Positions 1-6,936 of a stretch of DNA of 12,549 bases are shown piece by piece. The notes below the pieces were generated by a model that was not told the origin of the DNA, did not search any database, and worked only from the letters and a program-made list of their open reading frames with translations. The translations under genes and the position numbers were made by a program. The stretch is from an uncultured Clostridia bacterium (GTDB taxonomy: Bacteria; Bacillota; Clostridia; Christensenellales; Aristaeellaceae): assembly GCA_947600345.1 (NCBI GenBank), contig CANQGC010000063.1, positions 1 to 12,549 of the forward strand, written 5' to 3'. Each line of letters starts with the position of its first letter. The stretch's first letter is position 1.

Positions 1-70
1 GTGACGGTGGCCTTATTTCGCCGTCACGGTGGCCTTAAAACTCCGTGCAAGTGGACTTTCCAGAACGTAA
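1..70. mobile_element. Probable terminus of an insertion sequence (IS21-like organisation)
   Basis: Arrays of short direct repeats of about 20 bp at the element tips are known for the IS21 (istA/istB) family, and GTGGCCT-type cores are compatible with such ends. Here the array lies exactly where a TIR coding sequence should continue upstream, so an insertion that cut the gene is the simplest reading. No transposase gene is inside the window and the exact tip and any target duplication cannot be defined. The IS21 assignment is inference. Another element type, or a tandem repeat left by a deletion, remains possible. Confidence 0.5.
4..69. repeat. Three 22-bp direct repeats at the left edge
   Basis: Units start at 4, 26 and 48. 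The first two share the 12-mer ACGGTGGCCTTA and agree at 17 of 22 positions. The third is diverged (AAGTGGACTTT at its core, 11 of 22 against the second) but keeps exact 22-bp spacing, and all three end in CGT plus one base. The periodicity is directly visible. A further unit may lie to the left of the window. The block ends just before the ATG at 76. Confidence 0.8.
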
Positions 71-75
71 TTTAG

Positions 76-3000
76 ATGCCCATCACCAGCGACCTGGGCG
101 ATACGATCACCGGCGCGCTGGCGAATTCGGATTACCTGATCGTGATTTGCTCGCCGCGCACTTCGGAGTCCCTCTGGGTGCAGCGGGAGATCCAAACCTT
201 TCTGCAGACCCACGATCGCCGCCGGGTGCTCACGGTGCTGGCCGAGGGGGAGCCTCAGGACACCATACCGGAGATCCTGCGCAGCGAGGAGGTTGTGGAT
301 CCGGAGACCGGCGAGGCGCGAAGCGTGCCGCTGGAGCCGCTGTCCTGCGATTGGCGGCTCCCGCTGCGGCGCGCCCGGCGGGAGGAGCTGCCGAGGATGG
401 TGGCGCTGCTGCTGGACTGCGCCTACGACGAACTGCGCCAGCGCCAGCGGCAGTACCGCATGCGGCGGCTGACGGCCGCGCTGTCGGCGGCGTTCGCGCT
501 CGCGCTGGGCTTCATCGGCTACATGCTGCGCACCAACGCGCTGATACGGGACAACTACGAGGACGCGCTGCGGAACCAGTCGCGCTACCTGGCCAACGAG
601 TCGCTCGCGGCGCTGGAGGAGGGCGACCGCCTGACCGCCGCGCTGCTGGCGATGGAGGCGCTGCCGGGCTCGGGCGGGGAGCGGCCGCTGGTGCCCGAGG
701 CGGAGTATGCCATCAACCAGGCGGTGGGCACCTACGAATCGGGCATCGATTCCTGGCTGGTCGCGCTGAGCGCGCTGATGCCGGAGGGCAAGCCCAAGGA
801 GTTCCTGGTGGACGACGAAGGCATGCGCGTGCTGGTGCTGGACGATTTGAGCGCGATCACCGCATGGGATCTGAACACGCTGAAGAAGCTCTGGACGCTG
901 CATCCGCCCGCGGAGGTGGAGGAGATGCAGTGCGCGGGCGCGAACCGGCTGCTGGTGCGCATGGAATACGACGCCGGGAAATCGCTGATCTGCTGCGACC
1001 TGGGCACGGGGGAGGAGCTTTGGAGCGCGCCGGTGCGGGTGACTTCCATGTGCCCCGACGTGGAGCGCGGCCTCGTCTACGTGTGCCACAACCTGGAGCC
1101 GGAGTGGAGCTTGCTGACCAACATGGGGGACGATTGCTTCGGCGCGCTCTCGCTGGAGGACGGAAGCGAACAGTTCAGCACCCCCATTCCCAAGCAGGAG
1201 AGCGGCTATTCCTACTATCTGGGCAGCAGCTTCGGGTTCGAGCACTCCCCCGATGGCCGCTACGTCGCCTTCGGCATGAAGCGGGAGGTATTTTCCAACG
1301 CGCCCGAGGACTGGTACGTGTACGACGCGCGGGAGAAGAGGAGCTGGGTCGTGCCCATGCCGGAGGAGCCCACCCTCCTGTTTGATCTGGAGCTGGCCGG
1401 CGATGGAAGGATGCTGGTCTTTACCTTCCACGGCGACTGGAGCGAGGGCAGCTACATCTCCCGCATGGCGGGCGACCGCTGGATGCGCCAGACCGGCCGC
1501 AACCAATTTGTGCTCCACTGCCTGGACATCGAAAGCGGCGAGGTGATCTGGCGGCAGGAGGTCGTCTGCTACCAGATTCCCAACGAGGACAGGGACCTGA
1601 CGCTTCTGCGCGACGGCCAGGTGGTGCAGTGCGTGGTGGGCGACCTGGTCACGCTGTTTTCGATCGACGATGGCGAGGTGCTCGTCAGCGGCGAGACCCA
1701 GAGCTCCATCACCGGCTATGCGAATTACCTGGACGATTGCTTGCTCGTGATCCTGGAGGACGGCTCCTTCGGGCAGTTTCTGTTCGACAGTGCGCGGGGC
1801 GTGGTGGTCAAGAGCATGGAGGACGAGCTGAAGCAGGCGTACATCGCCGTGGTGAATGACCACTATCTGCGCTACCTGACCCTGGCCGAGGGCTCGGAGC
1901 GCGTGATGGTCTACGGCGCGCCCGCGCAGGACGCCGGCTGGCAGCCCTTCGAGGGCGGACCGCTCTTTGACTTCGCGGATGGGATGAGCAAGCGGCAGTT
2001 CGGTCAGCTCATCATCAATGTCGCCGGGGATGGCAAAGTCGTTCTCTGGGATCTGGATGCCAGCGCGGAGCGCTGGCGCACGAACGTCAATCCCGACTAC
2101 GATACCGGGGAGTACACGCGGAGCGTGGACTACGGCGGCATGTACCTGGACGAGGCGGGCGGGCGGCTGATGCTGTTCGGCGAGCGCTGGTGGGATACTG
2201 AGGAGGAGCTCACGCTGGTGGATCTCGCCACCGGCGCGTGGGAAAAGCACATCCTGCCCCGCGGGGACGGGGAGGAGAAGGGCAAGATCGTCGCCCCTCC
2301 CAATGGCGTCGGGGGCCGGGCGGTCTACGGCGTCAACGGGGAGGGAGAAACCGCGCTGCTGTACGCGTACGATCCCGAATCCAAGTCGGCCGAGACCTTC
2401 CCGCTGTGGGAGGACGGGCGAAGCGTGAGCGCGGTCTGCGCGTCGGAGGCGAGGGCGCTGGCCGTCGCGGAGGACGGAAGCTGCCTGCTGGTCTCGCTGG
2501 AGGACGGCACGCGCGTGCCGCTGGAGCAGCGCCTCGGAAGGATGAGCGCCAGCGACGACGTGCCCTGGCAGGCGGCCTGGAGCGCGGACGGCTCGATGCT
2601 GGCCGGCCTCGGCGAGAGCGAGCTCTGGCTCTGGAACGCCAGCGGCGAATTGCAATGCGCCATCCCCTGGGGAGGTCGGCACGCGAACTGCCTGCACTTC
2701 GACGAGCGCGGCCAGCTCTACGTGCTCTGCACCGACGGCATGCTCTTCCGCTACGACCGCGACGGCGGGATGAATGGCAGCCTCCAGACCCGGCGCTACG
2801 AGAGCATAAGCTCCGGCCAGGTGACCGACTGGATCTTCCTGCCGGACGGCGATCTCGCCCTGTGCTACGGCGCGGTCATGACGATGATCGACACCGGGGA
2901 GATGGCCGAGCGCTTCTACGTGGAGGAGAGCATGGGCTACGACGCGGCGCGCGACCGCGTGATCTGCTACCGGGAGAGCGAGGACGGCGAAGAGAATTAT

Positions 3001-3111
3001 CTGGGCGCGTGTCCGCGCTACAGCGTGGAGGAGCTGATCGAGAAGGGCTGGGAGCTGGTGGGCGACGTGCGCCTGAGCGCCACCCAGCGGGAGGCATACG
3101 GACTCAGCTGA
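76..3111 (+). CDS. N-terminally truncated TIR domain / membrane / beta-propeller protein (possible pseudogene)
   Basis: The 1011-residue product begins inside a TIR domain, with PITSDLGDTI at residues 2-11, the strand YLIVICSP at 20-27 and the helix WVQREI at 34-39. By analogy with SARM1-type TIR NADases, Glu38 is the catalytic glutamate. The first half of the domain (the FISY strand and BB loop, roughly 60-70 residues) is missing. A Lys/Arg-flanked hydrophobic segment at about 132-151 is a likely membrane anchor. The rest is a beta-propeller-like region with PQQ/WD-type units, for example DLGTGEELW near 308, DIESGEVIW near 484, VVLWDLD near 656 and LWLWNASG near 849. TAG directly precedes the ATG and no Shine-Dalgarno sequence is seen, so this start is only the ORF limit. 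Met108 (397), preceded by GGAGGAG, could start a TIR-less product. The frame is otherwise open to TGA at 3109. TIR proteins of this architecture may act in signalling or defence, but the function is unknown. Loss of the N-terminus probably abolishes TIR activity. Confidence 0.8.
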   Translation: MPITSDLGDTITGALANSDYLIVICSPRTSESLWVQREIQTFLQTHDRRRVLTVLAEGEPQDTIPEILRSEEVVDPETGEARSVPLEPLSCDWRLPLRRARREELPRMVALLLDCAYDELRQRQRQYRMRRLTAALSAAFALALGFIGYMLRTNALIRDNYEDALRNQSRYLANESLAALEEGDRLTAALLAMEALPGSGGERPLVPEAEYAINQAVGTYESGIDSWLVALSALMPEGKPKEFLVDDEGMRVLVLDDLSAITAWDLNTLKKLWTLHPPAEVEEMQCAGANRLLVRMEYDAGKSLICCDLGTGEELWSAPVRVTSMCPDVERGLVYVCHNLEPEWSLLTNMGDDCFGALSLEDGSEQFSTPIPKQESGYSYYLGSSFGFEHSPDGRYVAFGMKREVFSNAPEDWYVYDAREKRSWVVPMPEEPTLLFDLELAGDGRMLVFTFHGDWSEGSYISRMAGDRWMRQTGRNQFVLHCLDIESGEVIWRQEVVCYQIPNEDRDLTLLRDGQVVQCVVGDLVTLFSIDDGEVLVSGETQSSITGYANYLDDCLLVILEDGSFGQFLFDSARGVVVKSMEDELKQAYIAVVNDHYLRYLTLAEGSERVMVYGAPAQDAGWQPFEGGPLFDFADGMSKRQFGQLIINVAGDGKVVLWDLDASAERWRTNVNPDYDTGEYTRSVDYGGMYLDEAGGRLMLFGERWWDTEEELTLVDLATGAWEKHILPRGDGEEKGKIVAPPNGVGGRAVYGVNGEGETALLYAYDPESKSAETFPLWEDGRSVSAVCASEARALAVAEDGSCLLVSLEDGTRVPLEQRLGRMSASDDVPWQAAWSADGSMLAGLGESELWLWNASGELQCAIPWGGRHANCLHFDERGQLYVLCTDGMLFRYDRDGGMNGSLQTRRYESISSGQVTDWIFLPDGDLALCYGAVMTMIDTGEMAERFYVEESMGYDAARDRVICYRESEDGEENYLGACPRYSVEELIEKGWELVGDVRLSATQREAYGLS

Positions 3112-3116
3112 AATCG

Positions 3117-3157
3117 AGCGCGGCGGGGCGGCCCGAAGAGGGCCGCCCCGCCGCGCT
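3117..3157. terminator. GC-rich perfect hairpin between convergent genes
   Basis: Arms at 3117-3134 and 3140-3157 form an 18-bp perfect stem around the 5-base loop GAAGA, starting six bases after the stop codon of the TIR protein gene. No U-tract follows on the plus strand and only TTT follows on the minus strand, so it is not a textbook intrinsic terminator. Its place between convergent genes suggests it ends or insulates transcription from both sides. Confidence 0.55.
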
Positions 3158-3226
3158 ATGCCCGGACGGGCGTTGAATCCAATTCAGATAAGGTAAGAAC
3201 CGAAGCCAGGGGCGGATTGCCCGCGC

Positions 3227-3556
3227 TCATTCGGAGTCGCGGAGGATGGAGCGCCGCGCGTCGAAGCCCTCGGGGTAGCGGCGGCGGAGCTTTTCGACGT
3301 TCATCCGCAGGATCGCCTCCAGATCGATGTCCAGCGCCGTGGCGGCCTCGGCCAGGTACCAGGCCACGTCGCCCAGCTCCTCCGCGAGCCTGCGGCTGTC
3401 GAAGGGATGCCCCTGCATCCAGTGCTTCTTCAGCAGGTCGGCCACCTCGCCGGATTCGCCGTTGAGTCCCAGCGCCGCGTCGAGCAGCATGTCCCGCTTC
3501 GTGAGCGCCGGGTTCAGCGTGGACATGGCCAGGCTCTGGTATTCGCCGATGGTCAC
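3227..3556 (-). CDS. MazG-like nucleotide pyrophosphohydrolase
   Basis: This 109-residue protein of the all-alpha NTP pyrophosphohydrolase superfamily would hydrolyse (d)NTPs, or non-canonical forms of them, to the monophosphate and pyrophosphate. The metal-binding pattern is visible: Glu34-x-x-Glu37 in LNGESGEVAD, then Glu60-x-x-Asp63 in EELGDVAWY. The C-terminal RRYPEGFD (92-99) is typical of the small MazG-like proteins of Firmicutes. The start is taken as GTG at 3556. It gives the usual N-terminus TIGEYQSLAM, it forms a GTGA overlap with the stop codon of the upstream deacylase gene, and AAGGAAG lies about ten bases before it. The longer frame from 3610 would add an 18-residue Gly/Ser-rich leader inside the upstream gene and is unlikely. 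Family membership is firm; the substrate is not known. Confidence 0.87.
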   Translation of the reverse strand: MTIGEYQSLAMSTLNPALTKRDMLLDAALGLNGESGEVADLLKKHWMQGHPFDSRRLAEELGDVAWYLAEAATALDIDLEAILRMNVEKLRRRYPEGFDARRSILRDSE

Positions 3557-4041
3557 TGGGGTTCCACTTCCTTCGCTGCTTCCTTCGCCACGTCCACCCA
3601 GCCCGCGCACTCGGAGGCGCGCTCCAGTTCGGGGATGCTCAGCTCGATGGCGCTGTTGCCGCTGCCCGCGGCGGGGTAGACGGTTTCAAAGCGCCTGAGC
3701 GATTCGTCCAGGTAGACCTTCACGCCCTCGTTCACGCCGAAGGGGCAGACGCCGCCCACCGCGTGGCCCACCAGCTCGGCGGCCTGCTCCGGGGTGAGCA
3801 TCTTCGCCTTGGTGTGGAAGGCATCCTTAAACTTGCGGTTGTCCACGCGGATGTCGCCCGCGGCCACGATCAGGACCGGCGAGCCGTCCACCATGTAGGA
3901 GAGCGTCTTCGCGATGCGCGCGCCCTCCACGCCCAGCGCCCGCGCCGCGAGCTCCACCGTGGCGCTGGAGAGGGCCAATTCCCGCACGCGGCCGTCCAGG
4001 CCGTACTTCTTTAGATGCGCACGCGCGCGCTCGATCGACAT
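3553..4041 (-). CDS. YbaK/EbsC-family aminoacyl-tRNA deacylase
   Basis: The 162-residue protein matches the YbaK/ProRS-editing fold, which hydrolyses mischarged aminoacyl-tRNAs (Cys-tRNA(Pro) in the best-known members). Visible signatures are AKTLSYMVDG with Lys45, the position of the conserved functional lysine of YbaK, then VLIVAAGDIRVDNRKFKDAF, and the glycine-rich GGVCPFGV loop near 116-123. The length is normal for the family. ATG at 4041 is preceded by AAGGAAGG at a somewhat long spacing of about 12 bases. An extended -10 promoter lies about 50 bp upstream. It is the first gene of a two-gene minus-strand operon with the MazG-like gene, to which it is joined by GTGA. Both are quality-control or housecleaning enzymes. 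Which mischarged tRNA is edited cannot be read from the sequence. Confidence 0.9.
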   Translation of the reverse strand: MSIERARAHLKKYGLDGRVRELALSSATVELAARALGVEGARIAKTLSYMVDGSPVLIVAAGDIRVDNRKFKDAFHTKAKMLTPEQAAELVGHAVGGVCPFGVNEGVKVYLDESLRRFETVYPAAGSGNSAIELSIPELERASECAGWVDVAKEAAKEVEPQ

Positions 4042-4093
4042 ATCCCACTCATTCCTTCCTTATATTTCAGCAATTTCCGCAAAGGACGCTTCG

Positions 4094-4102
4094 ATTATAG
4101 CA
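4094..4102 (-). promoter_or_regulatory. Extended -10 promoter of the deacylase/MazG operon
   Basis: On the minus strand the sequence reads TGCTATAAT, a perfect TATAAT with the TGn extension. The region 17 bp upstream is GC-rich and has no good -35, as is common for extended -10 promoters. Transcription would start near 4087 and give a leader of about 45 nt before the ATG at 4041. Confidence 0.7.
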
Positions 4103-4107
4103 CGCAT

Positions 4108-4154
4108 CGCGGGCCCGCGCGCGGAAGGTTTTGCTACGTTTAAGAAAATTTTCT
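4108..4154. promoter_or_regulatory. Two 12-bp palindromes in the divergent intergenic region
   Basis: CGCGGGCCCGCG at 4108-4119 and AGAAAATTTTCT at 4143-4154 are both perfect palindromes. The first overlaps the -35 zone of the minus-strand promoter. The second is an AT-rich island in GC-rich DNA and lies upstream of the polysaccharide deacetylase. Either could be an operator, but no regulator is known and the GC-only one may be chance. Confidence 0.3.
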
Positions 4155-4242
4155 GCGCGCGGTGACGGGAACAAATGAGGCTCCGCGGCGTCTAATGGAT
4201 GCATACCGCGATGCGGCAAAGCCTGGAAGGAGGGAAGGCGCA

Positions 4243-5067
4243 ATGAAGCGATTCGGAGTGAAGAGATTCGGAATGCTGGCGCTGCTGCTGGCTGCGGCGC
4301 TCGCGCTCTGCGGCTGCGGGAGGAAGGAGCCGGAGAAGCTGGATGTGCAGCAGGGAACGCTGCACATCGCGGAGCCCTCCGCCACCGCCGTGCCCGTGGA
4401 TGGCGGGGCGGAGGCCGGCGCCGGGGCGCAGACCGCGCGGAGCATCGATCCCGAGGGCCGGATGATCGCGCTCACGTTCGACGACGGCCCCGGTCCCGGC
4501 ACGCGGCGCATCCTGCGGGCGCTCGACGATGTGGGCGGCCGGGCGACCTTCTGCATGGTGGCCAGCCGTCTGGACTGGTGCGGCGAGACCGCCCGGGAGG
4601 TCGCCGCCCAGGGCAGCGAGATCGCCACCCACACCTGGGACCACCGGGATCTGACGAAGTTGAGCGAGGAGCGCGTGCGCAGGGAGCTGCGCGACAGCCT
4701 GGACGCCATCGAGCGGACCGCGGGCGTGCGGCCCACCGTGCTGCGCCCGCCCTACGGAAGCGTCAACGAAGCGGTGAAGTCGGCCTGCCGCGAGCTGGGC
4801 CTGCGGATTGCGAACTGGAACGTGGATCCCGAGGACTGGAGGACCCGCGACGCCGAGGGCATCCGGGAGCACGTGCTCGGCCGCGCCCAGGACGGCGAAA
4901 TCGTGCTCTGCCACGACCTCTATCCCGAGACGGCGTCGGCCATGGAGGACGCCATCCGCGAGCTCGACGCCCGGGGCTTCCAGCTGGTCACCGTGAGCGA
5001 GCTGCTCGACGCCCGCGCGGAGGGCGGAATCGCGGGGGAGGTGTACTATGCGGCGGGGGCCGCATAA
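4243..5067 (+). CDS. Polysaccharide deacetylase lipoprotein (NodB/CE4 family)
   Basis: This secreted carbohydrate esterase of family 4 would remove N-acetyl groups, probably from peptidoglycan or another cell-surface glycan. All five CE4 motifs are present in the 274-residue product: TFDDGP (78-83, Asp80 and Asp81), HTWDH (130-134, metal-binding His130 and His134), RPPYG (168-172), DPEDW (195-199) and LCHD (222-225, His224). The N-terminus KRFGVKRFG, followed by a hydrophobic run and LCGC (22-25), is a lipoprotein signal with Cys25 as the likely lipidated residue. A low-complexity linker (about 40-70) separates it from the catalytic domain. ATG at 4243 is preferred over the open frame from 4162 because GGAGGG lies about eight bases before it and the signal peptide starts there. 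It seems to be a single gene, since the next gene has its own promoter. The exact glycan substrate is not shown. Confidence 0.92.
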   Translation: MKRFGVKRFGMLALLLAAALALCGCGRKEPEKLDVQQGTLHIAEPSATAVPVDGGAEAGAGAQTARSIDPEGRMIALTFDDGPGPGTRRILRALDDVGGRATFCMVASRLDWCGETAREVAAQGSEIATHTWDHRDLTKLSEERVRRELRDSLDAIERTAGVRPTVLRPPYGSVNEAVKSACRELGLRIANWNVDPEDWRTRDAEGIREHVLGRAQDGEIVLCHDLYPETASAMEDAIRELDARGFQLVTVSELLDARAEGGIAGEVYYAAGAA

Positions 5068-5100
5068 TGTGACGCTTTGCGCACAAATCTTTGTCACCGC

Positions 5101-5129
5101 TTGCGCGCGGTGGAGAAGTCTGGTATAAT
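5101..5129 (+). promoter_or_regulatory. Promoter of the small membrane protein gene
   Basis: TTGCGC (5101-5106), a 17-bp spacer and TATAAT (5124-5129), with a TGG extension just before the -10. Transcription should start near 5136, about 20 nt before the ATG at 5157, leaving room for little more than the ribosome binding site. Confidence 0.75.
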
Positions 5130-5156
5130 GGTACGCAACGAGGGGAGGGGTGAAGT

Positions 5157-5444
5157 ATGTTGCGCAGCTATGGACTGTACCTGCCGCTTCCGATCGTCGC
5201 GGCGCTGCTGGCGTTCATCTACGGGCAGAGCATCAAGCATGCCTGGGTGTCGATGGTACTCACCTTCTGCCTCGCGATGCTGGGCGGGCTGGTGTACGGC
5301 GCCATCGGCCAGATCGTGGGCGTGGCGCTGAGCGCGATCATCATATTCTTCGCCTTCGCCCTGCCGGAGCAGCGGCGCCAGGCCAACGAGGAGGCCAAGC
5401 GCGCCAAGGACGCGGAGCAGCTCCCCAACGAGGAGGACCGCTAG
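5157..5444 (+). CDS. Small hypothetical membrane protein (95 aa)
   Basis: I do not recognise a named family. The protein has three likely membrane segments at about 7-23, 30-47 and 51-69, the second and third rich in glycine and small residues (MLGGLVYGAIGQIVGVALSA). A hydrophilic tail of about 25 residues alternates acidic and basic residues (from PEQRRQANEEAKRAK on) and is predicted to lie in the cytoplasm or form a short coil. ATG at 5157 follows GGGAGGGG at good spacing. The gene has its own promoter and a strong hairpin terminator, so it is a single-gene transcription unit, which supports it being a real gene. Function unknown. Confidence 0.8.
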   Translation: MLRSYGLYLPLPIVAALLAFIYGQSIKHAWVSMVLTFCLAMLGGLVYGAIGQIVGVALSAIIIFFAFALPEQRRQANEEAKRAKDAEQLPNEEDR

Positions 5445-5459
5445 ACGCGCGATGCGATT

Positions 5460-5490
5460 CGCCGCCGCACGAGAGTGCGGCGGCGCTTTT
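5460..5490 (+). terminator. Rho-independent terminator after the small membrane protein gene
   Basis: An 11-bp perfect stem (5460-5470 with 5475-5485) closed by the tetraloop GAGA is followed by C and four Ts. It begins 16 bases after the stop codon at 5444 and separates this gene from the secD promoter. Confidence 0.85.
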
Positions 5491-5575
5491 GTGCCCCGGA
5501 GGCGGGCCGCGGCGCGCAGGCGCGGGATGGCTGTTAATTTTTCCGCATACTTGGAACTGCAAGCGCGGTTTGCAC

Positions 5576-5604
5576 TTGACTACTTTTCGTTCATTGAGTA
5601 TAAT
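5576..5604 (+). promoter_or_regulatory. Strong promoter of the secD-secF transcript
   Basis: TTGACT (5576-5581), a 17-bp spacer and TATAAT (5599-5604) sit in an AT-rich island between the terminator and secD. This is one mismatch from the sigma-70/SigA consensus. Transcription should start near 5611, giving a leader of about 53 nt. It may also supply recJ and the (p)ppGpp synthetase gene downstream. Confidence 0.88.
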
Positions 5605-5627
5605 GTAAACTTGTAGATATATGCGAC

Positions 5628-5644
5628 GGATTGTTGTTCAATCC
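5628..5644 (+). other. Short stem-loop in the secD leader
   Basis: GGATTG (5628-5633) pairs with CAATCC (5639-5644) around the loop TTGTT. It lies six bases before the GGGAGG ribosome binding site (5651-5656) and does not cover it. It could stabilise the mRNA 5' end. A regulatory role is not shown. Confidence 0.4.
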
Positions 5645-5663
5645 ATAGCTGGGAGGAACCGAA

Positions 5664-6920
5664 ATGAAAGTCAAGAGCTTGGTCAAACTCGGTATTGTCG
5701 CTCTGCTGATCGTGATCGTGGCCTTTCTGGCGCTCAACGGCTTGCAGGTGGGCAAGTACATCCTGAAGCCTGTGGGCAGCGCCATCAGCCTGGGCCTGGA
5801 TCTGCGCGGCGGCGTGTCAACCGAATACAGGGCCACCGACACCACGATGGAAAACTACGACTTCCTGCTGGAGGGCACTGTGTCTGCGCTGCGCTCCCGC
5901 CTGACGAACTCGGGCTTTACCGAGGCCAACGTCGCCATCCAGGGCACCGACCGCATACTGGTCGAGATCCCGGACGTGGACGACCCGGAGGAGGTTGCCG
6001 AGATCATCGGCACCCCGGCACACCTGGAGTTCCGCGATCCCAACGGCAACGTGGTGTTCGAGGGCAACGAGATCGAGGAGGCCGGCGTCACCTGGCAGGA
6101 TGAGAACCAGGTGCTCTACGCCGTTTCCTTCCGCCTGAACTCCGAGGCGTCGAAGAAGTTCGAGGATGCCACCCGGGAGTTCCTGGGCCAGTCGATCTCG
6201 ATCTATCTGGATGACGAGATGATCTCCGCGCCGACGGTGCAGTCCGTCATCGCGGGCGGCTCCGGCATCATCACCAACGGCGATAGCTCCGTCAGCCAGC
6301 AGGAGTCCTGGGATTGGGCCAGCAATTTGGCGATGCTCATTCAGTCGGGCGCGCTGCCGCTGGACATCGAAGAGGTTGAAACCCGCGCGATCTCCGCGAC
6401 GCTGGGCATCGAGGCCATCGACGGCGCCGTCATCGCGGGCATCGTGGGCCTGATCATCATACTGCTGTTCATGCTGGTCATGTACCGCCTGCCGGGCGTG
6501 GCCGCGGATCTGGCGCTGCTGATCTACGTGCTGATCGTGTTCTACGTGATGGCGATCATCGGCGTGCAGCTGACGCTGCAGGGCATCGCCGGTATCCTGT
6601 TGGGCATCGGCATGGCCGTCGACGCCAACGTGGTCATATTCGAGCGCTTCCGCGAGGAGTTGAAGGAGGGCCGTACGCCGGTCAACGCCGTGAAGTTCGG
6701 CTTCCGCAACGCGGGCCGCGCCGTGGCGGACTCCAACATCACCACGCTGATCGCCGCCATCGTGCTGATGATCTTCGGCACCGGCACCATCAAGGGCTTC
6801 GCCACCACGCTGACGATCTCCGTCCTGGCGTCCCTGTTCACCGCGGTGCTCGTCACCCGCTGGCTGCTCTTGCTGATCTGCAAGCTGGACGTGCGCAATC
6901 GCGCGCTGTACACGCGCTAA
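5664..6920 (+). CDS. secD: Protein translocase subunit SecD
   Basis: SecD works with SecF as the proton-driven RND-type partner of SecYEG that helps pull exported proteins across the membrane. The 418-residue product has an N-terminal membrane segment (about 8-27), the signature GLDLRGG (44-50), an extracytoplasmic P1 region with GTPAHLEFRDPNG (116-128), and five C-terminal membrane segments (about 255-274, 279-297, 303-322, 358-374 and 382-406). GMAVDANVVIFER (316-328) carries Asp320, which matches the membrane aspartate needed for proton coupling in SecDF. The length is normal for short clostridial SecD proteins and much less than the 615 residues of E. coli SecD. ATG at 5664 has GGGAGG seven bases upstream. 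secF follows after 16 bases, so the two are co-transcribed. Confidence 0.97.
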   Translation: MKVKSLVKLGIVALLIVIVAFLALNGLQVGKYILKPVGSAISLGLDLRGGVSTEYRATDTTMENYDFLLEGTVSALRSRLTNSGFTEANVAIQGTDRILVEIPDVDDPEEVAEIIGTPAHLEFRDPNGNVVFEGNEIEEAGVTWQDENQVLYAVSFRLNSEASKKFEDATREFLGQSISIYLDDEMISAPTVQSVIAGGSGIITNGDSSVSQQESWDWASNLAMLIQSGALPLDIEEVETRAISATLGIEAIDGAVIAGIVGLIIILLFMLVMYRLPGVAADLALLIYVLIVFYVMAIIGVQLTLQGIAGILLGIGMAVDANVVIFERFREELKEGRTPVNAVKFGFRNAGRAVADSNITTLIAAIVLMIFGTGTIKGFATTLTISVLASLFTAVLVTRWLLLLICKLDVRNRALYTR

Positions 6921-6936
6921 GGGAGGGGGAGTTCGC

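Noticed and set aside
45..1385. 446-codon plus-strand open frame overlapping the start of the TIR protein gene
   Set aside because: It is in another frame from the TIR/propeller protein, is Gly/Ala/Arg-rich, and has no domain signature or ribosome binding site.
13..2697. 894-codon open frame on the minus strand across the TIR protein gene
   Set aside because: It is antisense to a gene with recognisable domains, its translation is Arg/His/Ala/Leu-rich without a known motif, and long antisense frames are expected from GC-rich codon use.
3160..3171. Small inverted repeat GCCCG/CGGGC after the large hairpin
   Set aside because: It is a five-base GC stem with a two-base loop and no T-tract, too weak to call.
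5069..5098. GTGAC...GTCAC inverted repeat after the polysaccharide deacetylase gene
   Set aside because: The stem is five bases with a loop of about 20 and no T-tract, so it is not a convincing terminator.
5621..6103. Possible upstream ORF starting in the secD leader
   Set aside because: There is no ribosome binding site before its ATG, it runs far into secD in another frame, and the translation looks like a shadow. It does not resemble a short arrest peptide.
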